Assembly: GCF_040560245.1 (NCBI RefSeq)
Contig: NZ_JAKMWP010000003.1
DNA length: 64,000 nt
Direction: 5' to 3' (one strand)
Source: Morganella sibonii
GTDB lineage: Bacteria > Pseudomonadota > Gammaproteobacteria > Enterobacterales > Enterobacteriaceae
Shown: in pieces, positions 41,221 to 50,610 of the stretch
Position numbering within the stretch: the stretch's first letter is position 1
How the letters are laid out: each line of letters begins with the position of its first letter
Translations under genes and position numbers: made by a program
Notes under the pieces: model-generated
What the model was told of the DNA's origin: nothing
The model's input: only the letters and a program-made list of their open reading frames with translations
Databases searched by the model: none

Positions 41221-42225
41221 TCAGGTTAATAATGTCAGCATTACCCGCGCCGTCTGCTCGTCCGTTACCAGGGAATTGATATACCCCCCCAGCAGTGCCG
41301 CCACAATCACCTCGGCTTTTTCCTCACCGCCCGCCACCCCGACGACTGTCGGAATGTTTTTCAGCTCTGCGGGTGTGATACCGATAAGTTCGCGGTGCAT
41401 CTCAACCTCTTCTGTCAGTTCCCCTTCGCGGCCGATAAAGTAGCCGAGAATATCCCCGACCGCTCCCCGCCGTGCCAGCATCAGCTGTTCACCACTGCTG
41501 ATATAGCCGGAACGCATAATGGTGGCATCCTGTTTCTGATTCACCGCGCCCAGGCCGACCACCGCGATATCCGCCGCACTGGCCGCCATCAGCACATCCT
41601 GCACGCTGCGTTCCTGCCGGAATGTCGCGGCTACCGCGGCATTCGATGCCCGCAGCGGTGCCGGGATAATGCTGACCGGACAATTGGCATCCAGCTGGCC
41701 GATGCCGGTCATATACTGTCCGACACCGCCGGAGAGTGTCACCAGACGGATCTGCTGCGAAGAGACAAATCCGCTCAGATGCTGCAATGTTGCCATTGCC
41801 GCTTCCCCGAACCCGACAGCCAGCAACTGGCCGGGCGAAAGCTGTGACATCAGCAGATGTGCACCGGCCACGCCGAGACGGGTGTGGATCTCCGGGCCGT
41901 TCAGCGCCGGAAGAATGCGAATTTGTTTTAACGAAAATCTTTTTTTCAGGATATCTTCAAGTTCAAGGCAGCCTTCAAACCGGGAATTTATCTGTACCCG
42001 GATGACGCCGGACTGACGTCCTTTTTCGAGCAAACGCGAAACTTTCAGCCGTGTCAGACCGAGCAGATCCCCGATATCTCCCTGTGTGAGACCATCGTGG
42101 TAATAAAACCAGGCAATACGGGCCAATAACTCTTCTTCATTCATACTAAGTCCTGAGGCGTCATAGTCCATCGAAGAAACGGAGCTTACCGGGGCTGCTT
42201 TCGTGTTTTTTGAAACTGTTGTCAT
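41221..42225 (-). CDS. lsrR: Transcriptional repressor LsrR
   Basis: A SorC/DeoR-family repressor. The HTH near the N-terminus reads LLARIAWFYYHDGLTQGDIGDLLGLTRLKVSRLLEKG, and the sugar-phosphate-binding domain contains VTLSGGVGQYMTGIGQLDA and IIPAPLRAS. It represses lsrACDBFG and its own operon until phospho-AI-2 binds. The full frame is 334 residues. An ATG at 42144 (MNEEELLARIAW) has the best ribosome site (AGGA, 7 nt) and gives 307; the ATG at 42171 gives 316, closest to E. coli (317). The exact start is uncertain. Confidence 0.93.
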   Translation of the reverse strand: MTTVSKNTKAAPVSSVSSMDYDASGLSMNEEELLARIAWFYYHDGLTQGDIGDLLGLTRLKVSRLLEKGRQSGVIRVQINSRFEGCLELEDILKKRFSLKQIRILPALNGPEIHTRLGVAGAHLLMSQLSPGQLLAVGFGEAAMATLQHLSGFVSSQQIRLVTLSGGVGQYMTGIGQLDANCPVSIIPAPLRASNAAVAATFRQERSVQDVLMAASAADIAVVGLGAVNQKQDATIMRSGYISSGEQLMLARRGAVGDILGYFIGREGELTEEVEMHRELIGITPAELKNIPTVVGVAGGEEKAEVIVAALLGGYINSLVTDEQTARVMLTLLT

Positions 42226-42478
42226 GTGAACTTTTGTTTTCCGTTTTTACAGATAAGCACCTTTTACAGACATCTGCCAGAGGTGCGGGCCAAAATTTTG
42301 AACAAATTCTAACGCAGATCTGATTTTTTCACAAAATATGGCCGAAATATTGTCTTATTTGATTTTTATGGCTTACATTTATGAACAAATGTGTTTATAA
42401 ATTATAAATGTTCATTTTTGATGTTTTCTTCATCACATAACATCCGGCAGCAATACCCATAACACCAGAGGTGCCGTT
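42226..42478. promoter_or_regulatory. Divergent lsrR/lsrA control region
   Basis: 250 nt of AT-rich DNA between the divergent lsr operons. It contains a palindrome with ATGAACA / TGTTCAT outer arms (42381-42387, 42409-42415) and a further TTGAACAAA near 42299, both plausible LsrR sites. TCATCACATAAC near 42430-42442 could be a CRP half site, in line with known cAMP-CRP control of lsr. Confidence 0.55.
42381..42415. promoter_or_regulatory. Putative LsrR operator
   Basis: A 35-nt near-palindrome: ATGAACA at the left, ATTTATAA-like centre, TGTTCAT at the right. It lies 64-98 nt upstream of the lsrA ATG. The assignment to LsrR is by position and symmetry only. Confidence 0.5.
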
Positions 42479-44041
42479 ATGTCAGAGAAGCAACACCCGA
42501 TTCAGCCGCTGCTCACCGCCCGCGGCATAGCCAAACAGTTCTCCGGTGTGGTTGTCCTTAAACACATCGATTTCACACTGTTGCCGGGACAGGTTCACGC
42601 ATTGCTGGGCGGTAACGGCGCGGGAAAATCCACGCTGATGAAAATTATTGCAGGGATTGAACAGCCTGATGCCGGCACCCTGATGCTGGAAGGTCAGGAG
42701 GTATCGCACCTGACACCGGCAAAAGCTCATCAGCTCGGACTGTATCTGGTGCCGCAGGAGCCGCTGCTGTTCCCGAATCTGTCAGTACAGGAAAATATTT
42801 TGTTCCGTCTGCCGAAACATCAGGCGGGCAAAGCCAAATTACAGCAGATGCTGACATCACTGCGCTGCAATTTTGATCTCAGTGCCCGGGCGGGCAGCCT
42901 GAATGTGGCGGATCAGCAACTGGTGGAGATCATGCGCGGCCTGATGCGTGACTCCCGGATTCTGATCCTGGATGAACCCACCGCCTCGCTGACCCCGGCT
43001 GAAACCGAACGCCTGTTTGATCGGGTACGGGAATTACAGCAACAGGGTGTCGGGATTGTCTTTATCTCTCATAAATTGCCGGAAATCCATGCTATTGCGG
43101 ATTATCTCAGTGTGATGCGCGACGGTAATATCGCCCTGGCCGGTCCGGCAAAACAATTTTCCACGGATGAAATTATTCAGGCGATCACGCCGGAAGCGAA
43201 GAAAAAGCCGCTGTCAGAGACACAGAAGCTCTGGCTGGATCTGTCTGCCACCCGTAATAATCCGCAGGATGATACGCCGGTGCTGGATGTCCGTAATGCC
43301 TGCGGCGAAGGATTCCGTCATATCAGTTTTGTTGTCAACCCGGGGGAAGTGGTCGGACTGGCCGGCGTCGTCGGCGCCGGCCGGACCGAACTCGCTGAAA
43401 CATTATACGGGCTGCGCCCGCTGATCGCCGGAGAGGTTTTCCTCAACGGTGAAAATCTGCGCGGTGTCAGCAGTGAAAAACGCCTCACCCGGGGGCTGGT
43501 CTGTTTACCTGAAGACCGTCAGGCCTCCGGACTTTTTCTTGACGCCCCGCTCACCTGGAATATCGGTGCGCTGGTACACAACCACCAGGGACTGCTGGTC
43601 AACCGCTCGCGTGATGATGCATTGCTCGAACGTTACCGCCGCGCCCTCAATATCAAATTCAGTGACGGACAACAGATCGTGCGTACGCTGTCCGGCGGTA
43701 ATCAGCAAAAGATTCTGATTGCCAAATGCCTGGAAGCCAATCCGTCACTGCTGATTATTGATGAACCGACGCGCGGGGTCGATGTCGGTGCCCGTAATGA
43801 TATTTATCAGCTGATACAAAGCATCGCACAGCAAAATGTGGCGATTTTACTGATTTCCTCTGACCTCGATGAAGTGGTGGCGCTGGCTGACCGCGTACTG
43901 GTCATGCATCAGGGCGAGTTCTCCGGGGAATTGCAGCACGACGAGCTGAATACCGACACCATTATGCATATGGCGTTCGGTGAGCACCGCCCGCAAAAAG
44001 AAACAGAAAGCAGCCCGTTACAGGAGGCCGCATCATGCTGA
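42479..44041 (+). CDS. lsrA: AI-2 import ATPase LsrA
   Basis: A 520-residue double ABC ATPase of the sugar (RbsA) type. The first half has Walker A GGNGAGKSTLM (about 41-51) and Walker B ILILDEPTASL; the second has AGVVGAGRTELAETL (degenerate), signature LSGGNQQK and LLIIDEPTRGVDVG. It energises uptake of AI-2 through LsrC and LsrD. Its stop overlaps lsrC by 7 nt. Confidence 0.96.
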   Translation: MSEKQHPIQPLLTARGIAKQFSGVVVLKHIDFTLLPGQVHALLGGNGAGKSTLMKIIAGIEQPDAGTLMLEGQEVSHLTPAKAHQLGLYLVPQEPLLFPNLSVQENILFRLPKHQAGKAKLQQMLTSLRCNFDLSARAGSLNVADQQLVEIMRGLMRDSRILILDEPTASLTPAETERLFDRVRELQQQGVGIVFISHKLPEIHAIADYLSVMRDGNIALAGPAKQFSTDEIIQAITPEAKKKPLSETQKLWLDLSATRNNPQDDTPVLDVRNACGEGFRHISFVVNPGEVVGLAGVVGAGRTELAETLYGLRPLIAGEVFLNGENLRGVSSEKRLTRGLVCLPEDRQASGLFLDAPLTWNIGALVHNHQGLLVNRSRDDALLERYRRALNIKFSDGQQIVRTLSGGNQQKILIAKCLEANPSLLIIDEPTRGVDVGARNDIYQLIQSIAQQNVAILLISSDLDEVVALADRVLVMHQGEFSGELQHDELNTDTIMHMAFGEHRPQKETESSPLQEAASC

Positions 44042-45039
44042 AATATGTTCAGAATAACCGTGAAGTCACCGCACTGCTGGCCATCCTCTGTCTGTTTGTG
44101 CTGCTCGGCGGTATGGAAACCCGCTACTTCAGCCTGCAAACCGTCACCATGATTTTCGGCAGTGCCCAGATCCAGATGCTGCTGGCTATCGGTGCCACAC
44201 TGGTGATGCTGACCCGTAATATTGACGTATCTGTCGGTTCCACCACCGGGTTATGTGCGGTGATTGTCGGGATCTCACTGAATGCAGGACTGCCGCTCAC
44301 CGTGGCGATCCTGCTGACCGTTGCCGCCGGGCTGCTGGCCGGGTTGTTCAACGGTATCCTGGTCACCTGGCTGCGGATACCCGCCATTGTTGCCACCCTT
44401 GGTACTCTCGGTCTGTATCGCGGCATTATGCTGCTACTCACCGGCGGTAAATGGATTGAAGGTTTACCCGCAGAACTGAAAGATCTGTCAAAACCGGTCT
44501 TCCTCGGGCTGTCACCGATTGGCTGGTTTATTATTCTGCTGATTATTCTGATGACCCTGTTCCTGTCCCGGACCACTGCCGGACGCGGTTTTTATGCCAC
44601 CGGCGATAACTTACAGGGTGCACGCCAGTTGGGTGTTCCGGTTGATCGTACCCGCATCATCGCCTTCTCGGTAAACGGCATGATGGCGGCGCTCGCGGGA
44701 ATTGTGTTCGCCTCACAAATCGGCTTTATTCCGAATCAGACCGGTAACGGCCTGGAAATGAAAGCCATCGCCGCCTGTGTGCTGGGCGGGATCAGCCTGC
44801 TCGGCGGAACCGGAACGATTGCGGGTGCCATCCTCGGTGCTTACTTTATGACTCAAATCGACAGTGTGCTGGTACTGCTTAAACTGCCGGCCTGGTGGAA
44901 TGACTTTATCGCCGGATTTGTATTACTCGCTGTTCTGGTCTTTGACGGTCGTCTGCGTGTGGCACTGGAGAAGAACCTCCGCGCCCAGCGCTATGCACGG
45001 TTCCTTAATCCTTCCGCGCAGCAGGAGGCGAAAAAATGA
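44035..45039 (+). CDS. lsrC: AI-2 import permease LsrC
   Basis: A 334-residue inner-membrane permease of the BPD_transp_2 family with 8-10 hydrophobic segments. Conserved words are ATLVMLTRNIDVSVGS, VATLGTLGLYRGIM and CVLGGISLLGGTGTI. Together with LsrD it forms the AI-2 channel. It overlaps lsrD by the ATGA motif. Confidence 0.95.
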   Translation: MLKYVQNNREVTALLAILCLFVLLGGMETRYFSLQTVTMIFGSAQIQMLLAIGATLVMLTRNIDVSVGSTTGLCAVIVGISLNAGLPLTVAILLTVAAGLLAGLFNGILVTWLRIPAIVATLGTLGLYRGIMLLLTGGKWIEGLPAELKDLSKPVFLGLSPIGWFIILLIILMTLFLSRTTAGRGFYATGDNLQGARQLGVPVDRTRIIAFSVNGMMAALAGIVFASQIGFIPNQTGNGLEMKAIAACVLGGISLLGGTGTIAGAILGAYFMTQIDSVLVLLKLPAWWNDFIAGFVLLAVLVFDGRLRVALEKNLRAQRYARFLNPSAQQEAKK

Positions 45040-46040
45040 GTATCACCAAACGTTACGGCTGGGAAATTGCCCTCGCGCTGCTGATAGTTCTGGAAATCCT
45101 GTTATTCGGTATGGGTAACCCGCGTCTGCTGGATGTCAATGTGCTGCTGTTCAGTACCAGTGACTTTATCTGTATCGGCCTGGTCGCACTGCCGCTTACG
45201 CTGGTAATTGTCAGCGGCGGTATGGATATCTCCTTCGGCTCCACCATCGGACTGACGGCCATTGTGCTCGGCATACTCAATCAGGCGGGTGTGCCGATGA
45301 TTGCCGCGATCCCGCTGACTCTGCTGACCGGCGCATTGTGTGGTCTGATTAACGCGCTGCTGATCCTGTTTACCGGTGTTAACCCGCTGGTGATTACACT
45401 CGGCACCATGTATCTGTTCGGCGGTTGCGCCCTGCTGCTCTCCGGGTTATCCGGCGCGACCGGTTTTGAAGGTATCGGCGGCTTCCCGATGGCCTTTACT
45501 GACTTTGCCAATCTCGACCTGTTAGGTATTCCGCTGCCACTGATTATTTTTGCCCTGTGTGTGCTGGTGTTCTGGTTTTATCTGCACCGCACCCATCCGG
45601 GCCGTAATGTCTTTTTAATCGGACAGAACGCCCGTGTCGCCCGTTACAGTGCTTTCCCGGTGACACGCACTATTTGTCTGCTGTATGCGATGGTCGGCGT
45701 CTCCGCTGCACTCGCGTCCGTCATTTTAGTGTCCTATTTCGGCTCTGCCCGTGCGGATCTAGGGGCATCGTTCCTGATGCCTGCGATCACCGCTGTTGTT
45801 CTGGGTGGCGCCAATATTTACGGCGGTTCCGGCTCTGTATTAGGCACCGCGCTGGCTGTTTTGCTGATCGGCTTTTTACAGCAGGGATTGCAGATGATCG
45901 GCGTACCGAATCAGGTCTCCAGTGCACTTTCGGGTGCGCTGCTTATTGTTGCCGTTGTTGGTCGTTCCGTTTCTTTACACCGACATCACATCCTTGGCTG
46001 GTGGGCGCGTAAACGCAACAGGCAATTCGTATCAGAGTAA
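45036..46040 (+). CDS. lsrD: AI-2 import permease LsrD
   Basis: A 334-residue partner permease with the same fold (LTLVIVSGGMDISFGS, LVITLGTMYLFGGCALLLSGLSG, AVVLGGANIYGGSGSV). The operon order lsrA-C-D-B-F-G is that of E. coli and Salmonella. Starts within the lsrC stop. Confidence 0.95.
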   Translation: MSITKRYGWEIALALLIVLEILLFGMGNPRLLDVNVLLFSTSDFICIGLVALPLTLVIVSGGMDISFGSTIGLTAIVLGILNQAGVPMIAAIPLTLLTGALCGLINALLILFTGVNPLVITLGTMYLFGGCALLLSGLSGATGFEGIGGFPMAFTDFANLDLLGIPLPLIIFALCVLVFWFYLHRTHPGRNVFLIGQNARVARYSAFPVTRTICLLYAMVGVSAALASVILVSYFGSARADLGASFLMPAITAVVLGGANIYGGSGSVLGTALAVLLIGFLQQGLQMIGVPNQVSSALSGALLIVAVVGRSVSLHRHHILGWWARKRNRQFVSE

Positions 46041-46081
46041 AACACGTTTGTTATCACAGATTTGACGAAATGGAGAAAACC

Positions 46082-47098
46082 ATGAAACCCATCATGAAAA
46101 AACTGGCGCTCGCCACTGCATTAAGTCTCGCATGTGTTTCCTGGGCGAATGCAGCAGAAAAAGTCGCCTTTATTCCTAAACTTGTCGGTGTCGGCTTCTT
46201 TACCAGCGGCGGCCAGGGTGCTGTGGAAGCCGGGAAAAAACTCGGTATCGATGTCACCTATGACGGCCCGACCGAGCCGAGTGTGTCCGGTCAGGTACAG
46301 CTGATCAACAACTTTGTTAACCGCGGTTATGACGCGATTATTGTCTCCGCTGTCTCGCCGGACGGATTATGCCCGTCCCTGAAACGCGCGATGCAGCGCG
46401 GCGTGAAAGTGCTGACCTGGGATTCCGATACCAACCCGGAGTGTCGTTCCATCTATATTGACCAGGGCACACCAAAACAGCTCGGCAGCATTCTGGTGGA
46501 TATGGCCGCGGATCAGGTGAAAAAAGAGAAAGCCAAAGTGGCCTTCTTCTATTCCAGCCCGACGGTGACAGACCAGAACCAGTGGGTCAAAGAAGCAAAA
46601 GCGAAAATCGAAGCCGAGCATCCGGGCTGGGAAGTGGTTACCACCCAGTATGGTTATAACGATGCCACCAAATCCTTACAGACAGCAGAAGGTATTCTTA
46701 ATGCCTGGAGTGATCTGGATGTGATTATCGCACCGGACGCCAACGCCCTGCCGGCGGCGGCACAGGCCAAAGAGAACCTGAAACGCAATGATGTGGCGGT
46801 TGTCGGGTTCAGTACCCCGAACGTGATGCGTCCGTATGTGGAACGCGGCACAGTTAACCAGTTCGCGTTATGGGATGTGGTCAAACAAGGCGAAATTTCT
46901 GTCGCCGTGGCTGATGCACTGATGAAGAAAGGCGAACTGAATGTCGGCGATAAGATCACCGTCGACGGTGTCGGTGAAGTCGAAGTCTCCCCGAACAGTG
47001 TTCAGGGCTATGACTACGAAGCAAAAGGCAACGGGATTGTGGTACTGCCTGAGCGCGTTATCTTCACCAAAGAAAATATTAACAACTATGATTTCTGA
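46082..47098 (+). CDS. lsrB: AI-2-binding periplasmic protein LsrB
   Basis: A 338-residue periplasmic binding protein. A signal peptide (MKPIMKKLALATALSLACVSWANA) is followed by EKVAFIPKLVGVGFFTSGG and VISAVSPDGLCPSLKRAMQRGVKVLTWDSD, which carry the AI-2-contacting Lys, Asp and aromatic residues of LsrB. The ATG at 46082 has GGAG 7 nt upstream; the frame runs to 46070. Captures AI-2 in the periplasm, and in some bacteria also serves chemotaxis. Confidence 0.95.
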   Translation: MKPIMKKLALATALSLACVSWANAAEKVAFIPKLVGVGFFTSGGQGAVEAGKKLGIDVTYDGPTEPSVSGQVQLINNFVNRGYDAIIVSAVSPDGLCPSLKRAMQRGVKVLTWDSDTNPECRSIYIDQGTPKQLGSILVDMAADQVKKEKAKVAFFYSSPTVTDQNQWVKEAKAKIEAEHPGWEVVTTQYGYNDATKSLQTAEGILNAWSDLDVIIAPDANALPAAAQAKENLKRNDVAVVGFSTPNVMRPYVERGTVNQFALWDVVKQGEISVAVADALMKKGELNVGDKITVDGVGEVEVSPNSVQGYDYEAKGNGIVVLPERVIFTKENINNYDF

Positions 47099-47163
47099 TG
47101 TAGTTGCTGATTTAACCAGTGGCGCGGACCCCCTCCGCGCCTGTTTAACCAGGGGAGAATTCC

Positions 47164-48045
47164 ATGGCTGATTTAGATGATATCCGTGACGGCAAAGACT
47201 TCGGGCTTAACACGCCGCAAAAAAATACCCTTTATACCCTCAAAGGCTGCGGTTCGCTGGATTGGGGTATGCAGTCGCGTCTGGCCCGTATTTTTAATCC
47301 GCAGGACAATAAAACGGTCATGCTGGCCTTTGACCACGGCTATTTCCAGGGGCCGACCACCGGCCTTGAGCGGATTGATATTAATATCGCCCCGCTCTTT
47401 GAACACACTGATGTACTGATGTGTACCCGCGGCATACTTCGTGCACAAGTGCCGGTCGCAACCAATAAACCGGTTGTTCTGCGGGCATCCGGCGCTAACT
47501 CCATCCTGACAGAGCTCTCCAACGAAGCCGTTGCGGTAGCGATGGATGATGCGGTTCGCCTGAATGTGTCCGCTGTTGCGGCTCAGGTGTATATCGGAAC
47601 AGAGCATGAGCACCAGTCCATCAAAAACATCATCAAAATGGTGGATGCGGGGATGCGTGTGGGTATGCCGGTAATGGCAGTGACCGGGGTGGGTAAAGAT
47701 ATGGCGCGTGACCAGCGTTATTTCTCTCTCGCCAGCCGTATTGCTGCTGAGATGGGCGCCAATATCATCAAAACCTACTTTGTTGAAGAAGGTTTTGAGC
47801 GCATCACTGCCGGTTGTCCGGTGCCGATTGTCATTGCGGGCGGTAAAAAACTGCCGGAAAACGAAGCACTCGACATGTGTTTCCGCGCCATTGACCAGGG
47901 CGCATCCGGGGTGGATATGGGCCGGAATATTTTCCAGTCCGAAGACCCGGTTGCCATGATGAAAGCGATCCGTGCCGTTGTGCATGGCGGTGAAAGTGCC
48001 GCACAGGCTTATCAGCTGTTCCTGAGCGAAAAGAACAAGGGGTAA
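47164..48045 (+). CDS. lsrF: 3-hydroxy-2,4-pentadione 5-phosphate thiolase LsrF
   Basis: A 293-residue DeoC/FbaB class I aldolase-fold enzyme (VMLAFDHGYFQGPTTGLE, IIKTYFVEEGFERI with the Schiff-base Lys, VIAGGKKLPE, GVDMGRNIFQSEDP). It transfers the acetyl group of the LsrG product to CoA in degradation of the AI-2 signal. 65 nt after lsrB. Confidence 0.95.
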   Translation: MADLDDIRDGKDFGLNTPQKNTLYTLKGCGSLDWGMQSRLARIFNPQDNKTVMLAFDHGYFQGPTTGLERIDINIAPLFEHTDVLMCTRGILRAQVPVATNKPVVLRASGANSILTELSNEAVAVAMDDAVRLNVSAVAAQVYIGTEHEHQSIKNIIKMVDAGMRVGMPVMAVTGVGKDMARDQRYFSLASRIAAEMGANIIKTYFVEEGFERITAGCPVPIVIAGGKKLPENEALDMCFRAIDQGASGVDMGRNIFQSEDPVAMMKAIRAVVHGGESAAQAYQLFLSEKNKG

Positions 48046-48048
48046 ATT

Positions 48049-48348
48049 TTGAACGTAACATTAGTGGAAATTAATGTGAAACCCGGCAAAGTGGACGAGT
48101 TTATTGCCGTTTTCCGTGAAAACCATCTGGGGTCGGTAAAAGAGCCCGGTAACCTGCGTTTTGATGTGTTACAGGACCCGGAAGTGGAAACCCGCTTTTA
48201 TATCTATGAAGCCTATGCCGATGACGCGGCCGTGGCGGCACATAAGAAAACTCCGCACTATTTACAGTGTGTGGAAAAGCTGGAAGACCTGATGACCGGC
48301 CCGCGTAAGAAAACGGTATTTATCGGTCTGATGCCGGAAGTGAAATAA
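48049..48348 (+). CDS. lsrG: (4S)-4-hydroxy-5-phosphonooxypentane-2,3-dione isomerase LsrG
   Basis: A 99-residue ABM-fold protein, near-identical in layout to E. coli LsrG (VTLVEINVKPGKVDEFI, NHLGSVKEPGNLRFDVLQDPE, FYIYEAYADD, HYLQCVEKLEDLMTGPRKK). Converts phospho-DPD to the LsrF substrate, which shuts off signalling. Start codon TTG, three nt after the lsrF stop, chosen because the homologous N-terminus begins there and no ATG is near. Confidence 0.94.
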   Translation: MNVTLVEINVKPGKVDEFIAVFRENHLGSVKEPGNLRFDVLQDPEVETRFYIYEAYADDAAVAAHKKTPHYLQCVEKLEDLMTGPRKKTVFIGLMPEVK

Positions 48349-48370
48349 GCATACCGTATTTGATCTGTTA

Positions 48371-48399
48371 AGTGACCGCATAACGGCGGTCACTTTTTT
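48371..48399 (+). terminator. Terminator of lsrACDBFG
   Basis: A 9-bp perfect stem AGTGACCGC / GCGGTCACT followed by TTTTT, 22 nt after lsrG. Confidence 0.88.
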
Positions 48400-48532
48400 G
48401 TATTGATTATTCATTGTTTTATTATTATGGATAATTATTCATCTTATTTATTTTATCTTCTCCGAAAAACCGTATTAATAAAATATAATAAGCGTACTCA
48501 CAATTGCATTAAAAATAACAAGCATGTGTTTT

Positions 48533-48823
48533 TTAACCTATCTCATATTTCCCTTCTGACATAAAATCAGGCTCAATCCATTTCGGTCCTTTCATATAAA
48601 GGCCGCCTTTATCTCCTCCGCACATTATTTTTTCTTCATTCAGAAGCCGGTGCGTTTCGCGGAGAATCATAATATTACACGCCTCATATTTATCCGGGCC
48701 ATTATGAAGATAAAAAAAACCGTCTATCGCAGGGTAAATAAGACCGCTTTCACGCCTGGCAACCAGAAACAGGATAACATCTTCCATCGATTCATTTTTT
48801 ACCATTTCATTGTAATTAATCAT
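48533..48823 (-). CDS. Orphan 96-residue protein of unknown function
   Basis: A soluble, single-domain protein (MINYNEMVKNESMEDVILFLVARRESG, GFFYLHNGPDKYEACNIMILRETHRLL, DKGGLYMKGPKWIEP). The balanced charge, small size and isolation resemble cognate immunity proteins, but no toxin gene adjoins it and I do not recognise the family. Ribosome site poor. The coding bias and the lack of an alternative make it more likely real than not. Confidence 0.55.
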   Translation of the reverse strand: MINYNEMVKNESMEDVILFLVARRESGLIYPAIDGFFYLHNGPDKYEACNIMILRETHRLLNEEKIMCGGDKGGLYMKGPKWIEPDFMSEGKYEIG

Positions 48824-49110
48824 TATTTCATTTTACACCATTAATCATGAATATGATGCATCCGCCATCTCATGCATATTATCATCAGTATTACGTTCAA
48901 ATCCGCTGACATATAATTTTACCTGGTGATTCTTTTCCGGACAATACTGAAACACGTTAATCCGGCCTCCTGAAAAGATTATTTCAACGAGTATCATTAA
49001 GATAGCAGAATAAATAACACAGATTATCTTATTGTCTGGTTGCCTGAACGGAATAAGTCCCTTACCATCGATGATAAATCAATCAGAATTCAGGGTTTTC
49101 CGGAGACATC

Positions 49111-49968
49111 ATGAAAAAACTCACTGTAACCAGTTCAGTTCTGCCTTTGGCGCTATTTTCCGCTGTTTTCGCCCTGCCGTCTTATGCGGCAGAGACGGAC
49201 TGTAAACCGATGTCTGAACAGACCCGGCTTAATCATATGAGGATGATGGGGCTTTCTTATCTGAACGGCCCGGTAAAATCGACCTCCATGGTGACAACAG
49301 CCGGGCAGCAGGACAGCGGTACTCAGATTTTTTCTGCCAGCAATATTACACTGTCACCCTGCGGGCAGATCACTCACTATGATTTCACCCGCGGAAGTAT
49401 GCAATACGATATGATCTTTGATTTACGGGTGACCGGGGCGGAAACTGCTGATGAGATCAGTATGGAATACCGCTTTTCTGCCGATTATATCGGTAAGAAA
49501 AAAACGCGCCCGACTATCAGCCGGATTTTTCTGTCCAAAGATGCACAACAGGTTATCACCGGCTACCGGACAGAAAATTTTATCGAGGGTAACAGTACCA
49601 TCATGACCGAGAAAGGCACCGTGGAATACCGCGATGGCAATATACATTCGGTTCTGATAAACAGTGAAATTCTCGCCAAATCCTACAATCTGAATTTTGA
49701 TTATGATAAAGCAGACCGGCTGACCCGTATTTACACCACACCAATTCCTCTCAGTGACTTTAATTTCACCTACAATGAGAAAGGTGGTCTGGATAAAGGA
49801 ACAGAAAGAACGGAATCCACCGGAATCGTAACCGGTAATGATATTCAGTGTACTGAATGGGATACGTACCAGAACTGTACCGCCGGTCTCTGGCTCCGGC
49901 ATATTAACGGCGAACCTGCCGGTGAAGTCCCTTTCCGTACCACTTATGAGTATTACAGTAATAAATAA
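49111..49968 (+). CDS. Secreted YnfC-like protein of unknown function
   Basis: A 285-residue exported protein with a Sec signal peptide (to SYA-AET) and no lipobox. The mature part is beta-rich, with LNGPVKSTSM, FDYDKADRLTRIYTT and CTEWDTYQNC. The layout (GPVKS near the start, a Cys-containing EWD/EYD motif and a YEYY end) recalls the UPF0257/YnfC group, although those are lipoproteins. That similarity is weak. It has its own promoter region. Confidence 0.6.
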   Translation: MKKLTVTSSVLPLALFSAVFALPSYAAETDCKPMSEQTRLNHMRMMGLSYLNGPVKSTSMVTTAGQQDSGTQIFSASNITLSPCGQITHYDFTRGSMQYDMIFDLRVTGAETADEISMEYRFSADYIGKKKTRPTISRIFLSKDAQQVITGYRTENFIEGNSTIMTEKGTVEYRDGNIHSVLINSEILAKSYNLNFDYDKADRLTRIYTTPIPLSDFNFTYNEKGGLDKGTERTESTGIVTGNDIQCTEWDTYQNCTAGLWLRHINGEPAGEVPFRTTYEYYSNK

Positions 49969-49995
49969 CAGCAGAGTACAATTATGTTAATTGTA

Positions 49996-50610
49996 TTACC
50001 CGATTTTATCGGGTAATACCTGTTCTTTACTTCGCTGCTGCCGGCGGTGACAGTACGCCAGAATAACCAGTACCAGGTAAATAGCCGGTTCCGGTGTATC
50101 AGTCTTCGCTGCCAGAATATAGTGCGTAATTACAATGAACAGCAGCGGATACAGCAGATTATGGACCCGTTTCCACCACCGGCCTGATAACCTGCGTATC
50201 CGATCAGACGATGTCACCGCCATCAGACACAGAATTAACCAGCCCGCCGCACCGAGATTAAGATAAAAACGGGACACTATCTCACTGAAAAAGAGTGCCG
50301 TATTTTCTGCGCCTATTTCAAGAAAAAAATAACTGGCCAGATGCAGCGTTGCCCAGAAAAAACACCATAATCCGAGTAATTTTCTCACCTGATATAAACT
50401 GTTCATCTTAAAATAAAAAGCGATCGCCGGTATCACTGCGATAATAATCACTAAACGAAGTGCAGTAATACCGGTAAAATGCTGAATATCTTTTGCGGGA
50501 TCAGCCCCCAGCGCCCCATAATTAACAGCATAAATAAGCCATACCAGCGGTAATACTGCCGTCAGATGAAAAAAGAGTTTAACCACCGGGTAACGGAATA
50601 ATTTCATCAT
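49996..50610 (-). CDS. msrQ: Haem b membrane subunit MsrQ
   Basis: A 204-residue integral membrane protein with six hydrophobic segments and conserved His ligands for haem (ATLHLASYFFLE, VHNLLYPLLFIVITHYIL). It passes quinone or flavin electrons to MsrP. ATG overlaps the msrP stop by one nt, so the two are co-translated. Confidence 0.93.
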   Translation of the reverse strand: MMKLFRYPVVKLFFHLTAVLPLVWLIYAVNYGALGADPAKDIQHFTGITALRLVIIIAVIPAIAFYFKMNSLYQVRKLLGLWCFFWATLHLASYFFLEIGAENTALFFSEIVSRFYLNLGAAGWLILCLMAVTSSDRIRRLSGRWWKRVHNLLYPLLFIVITHYILAAKTDTPEPAIYLVLVILAYCHRRQQRSKEQVLPDKIG

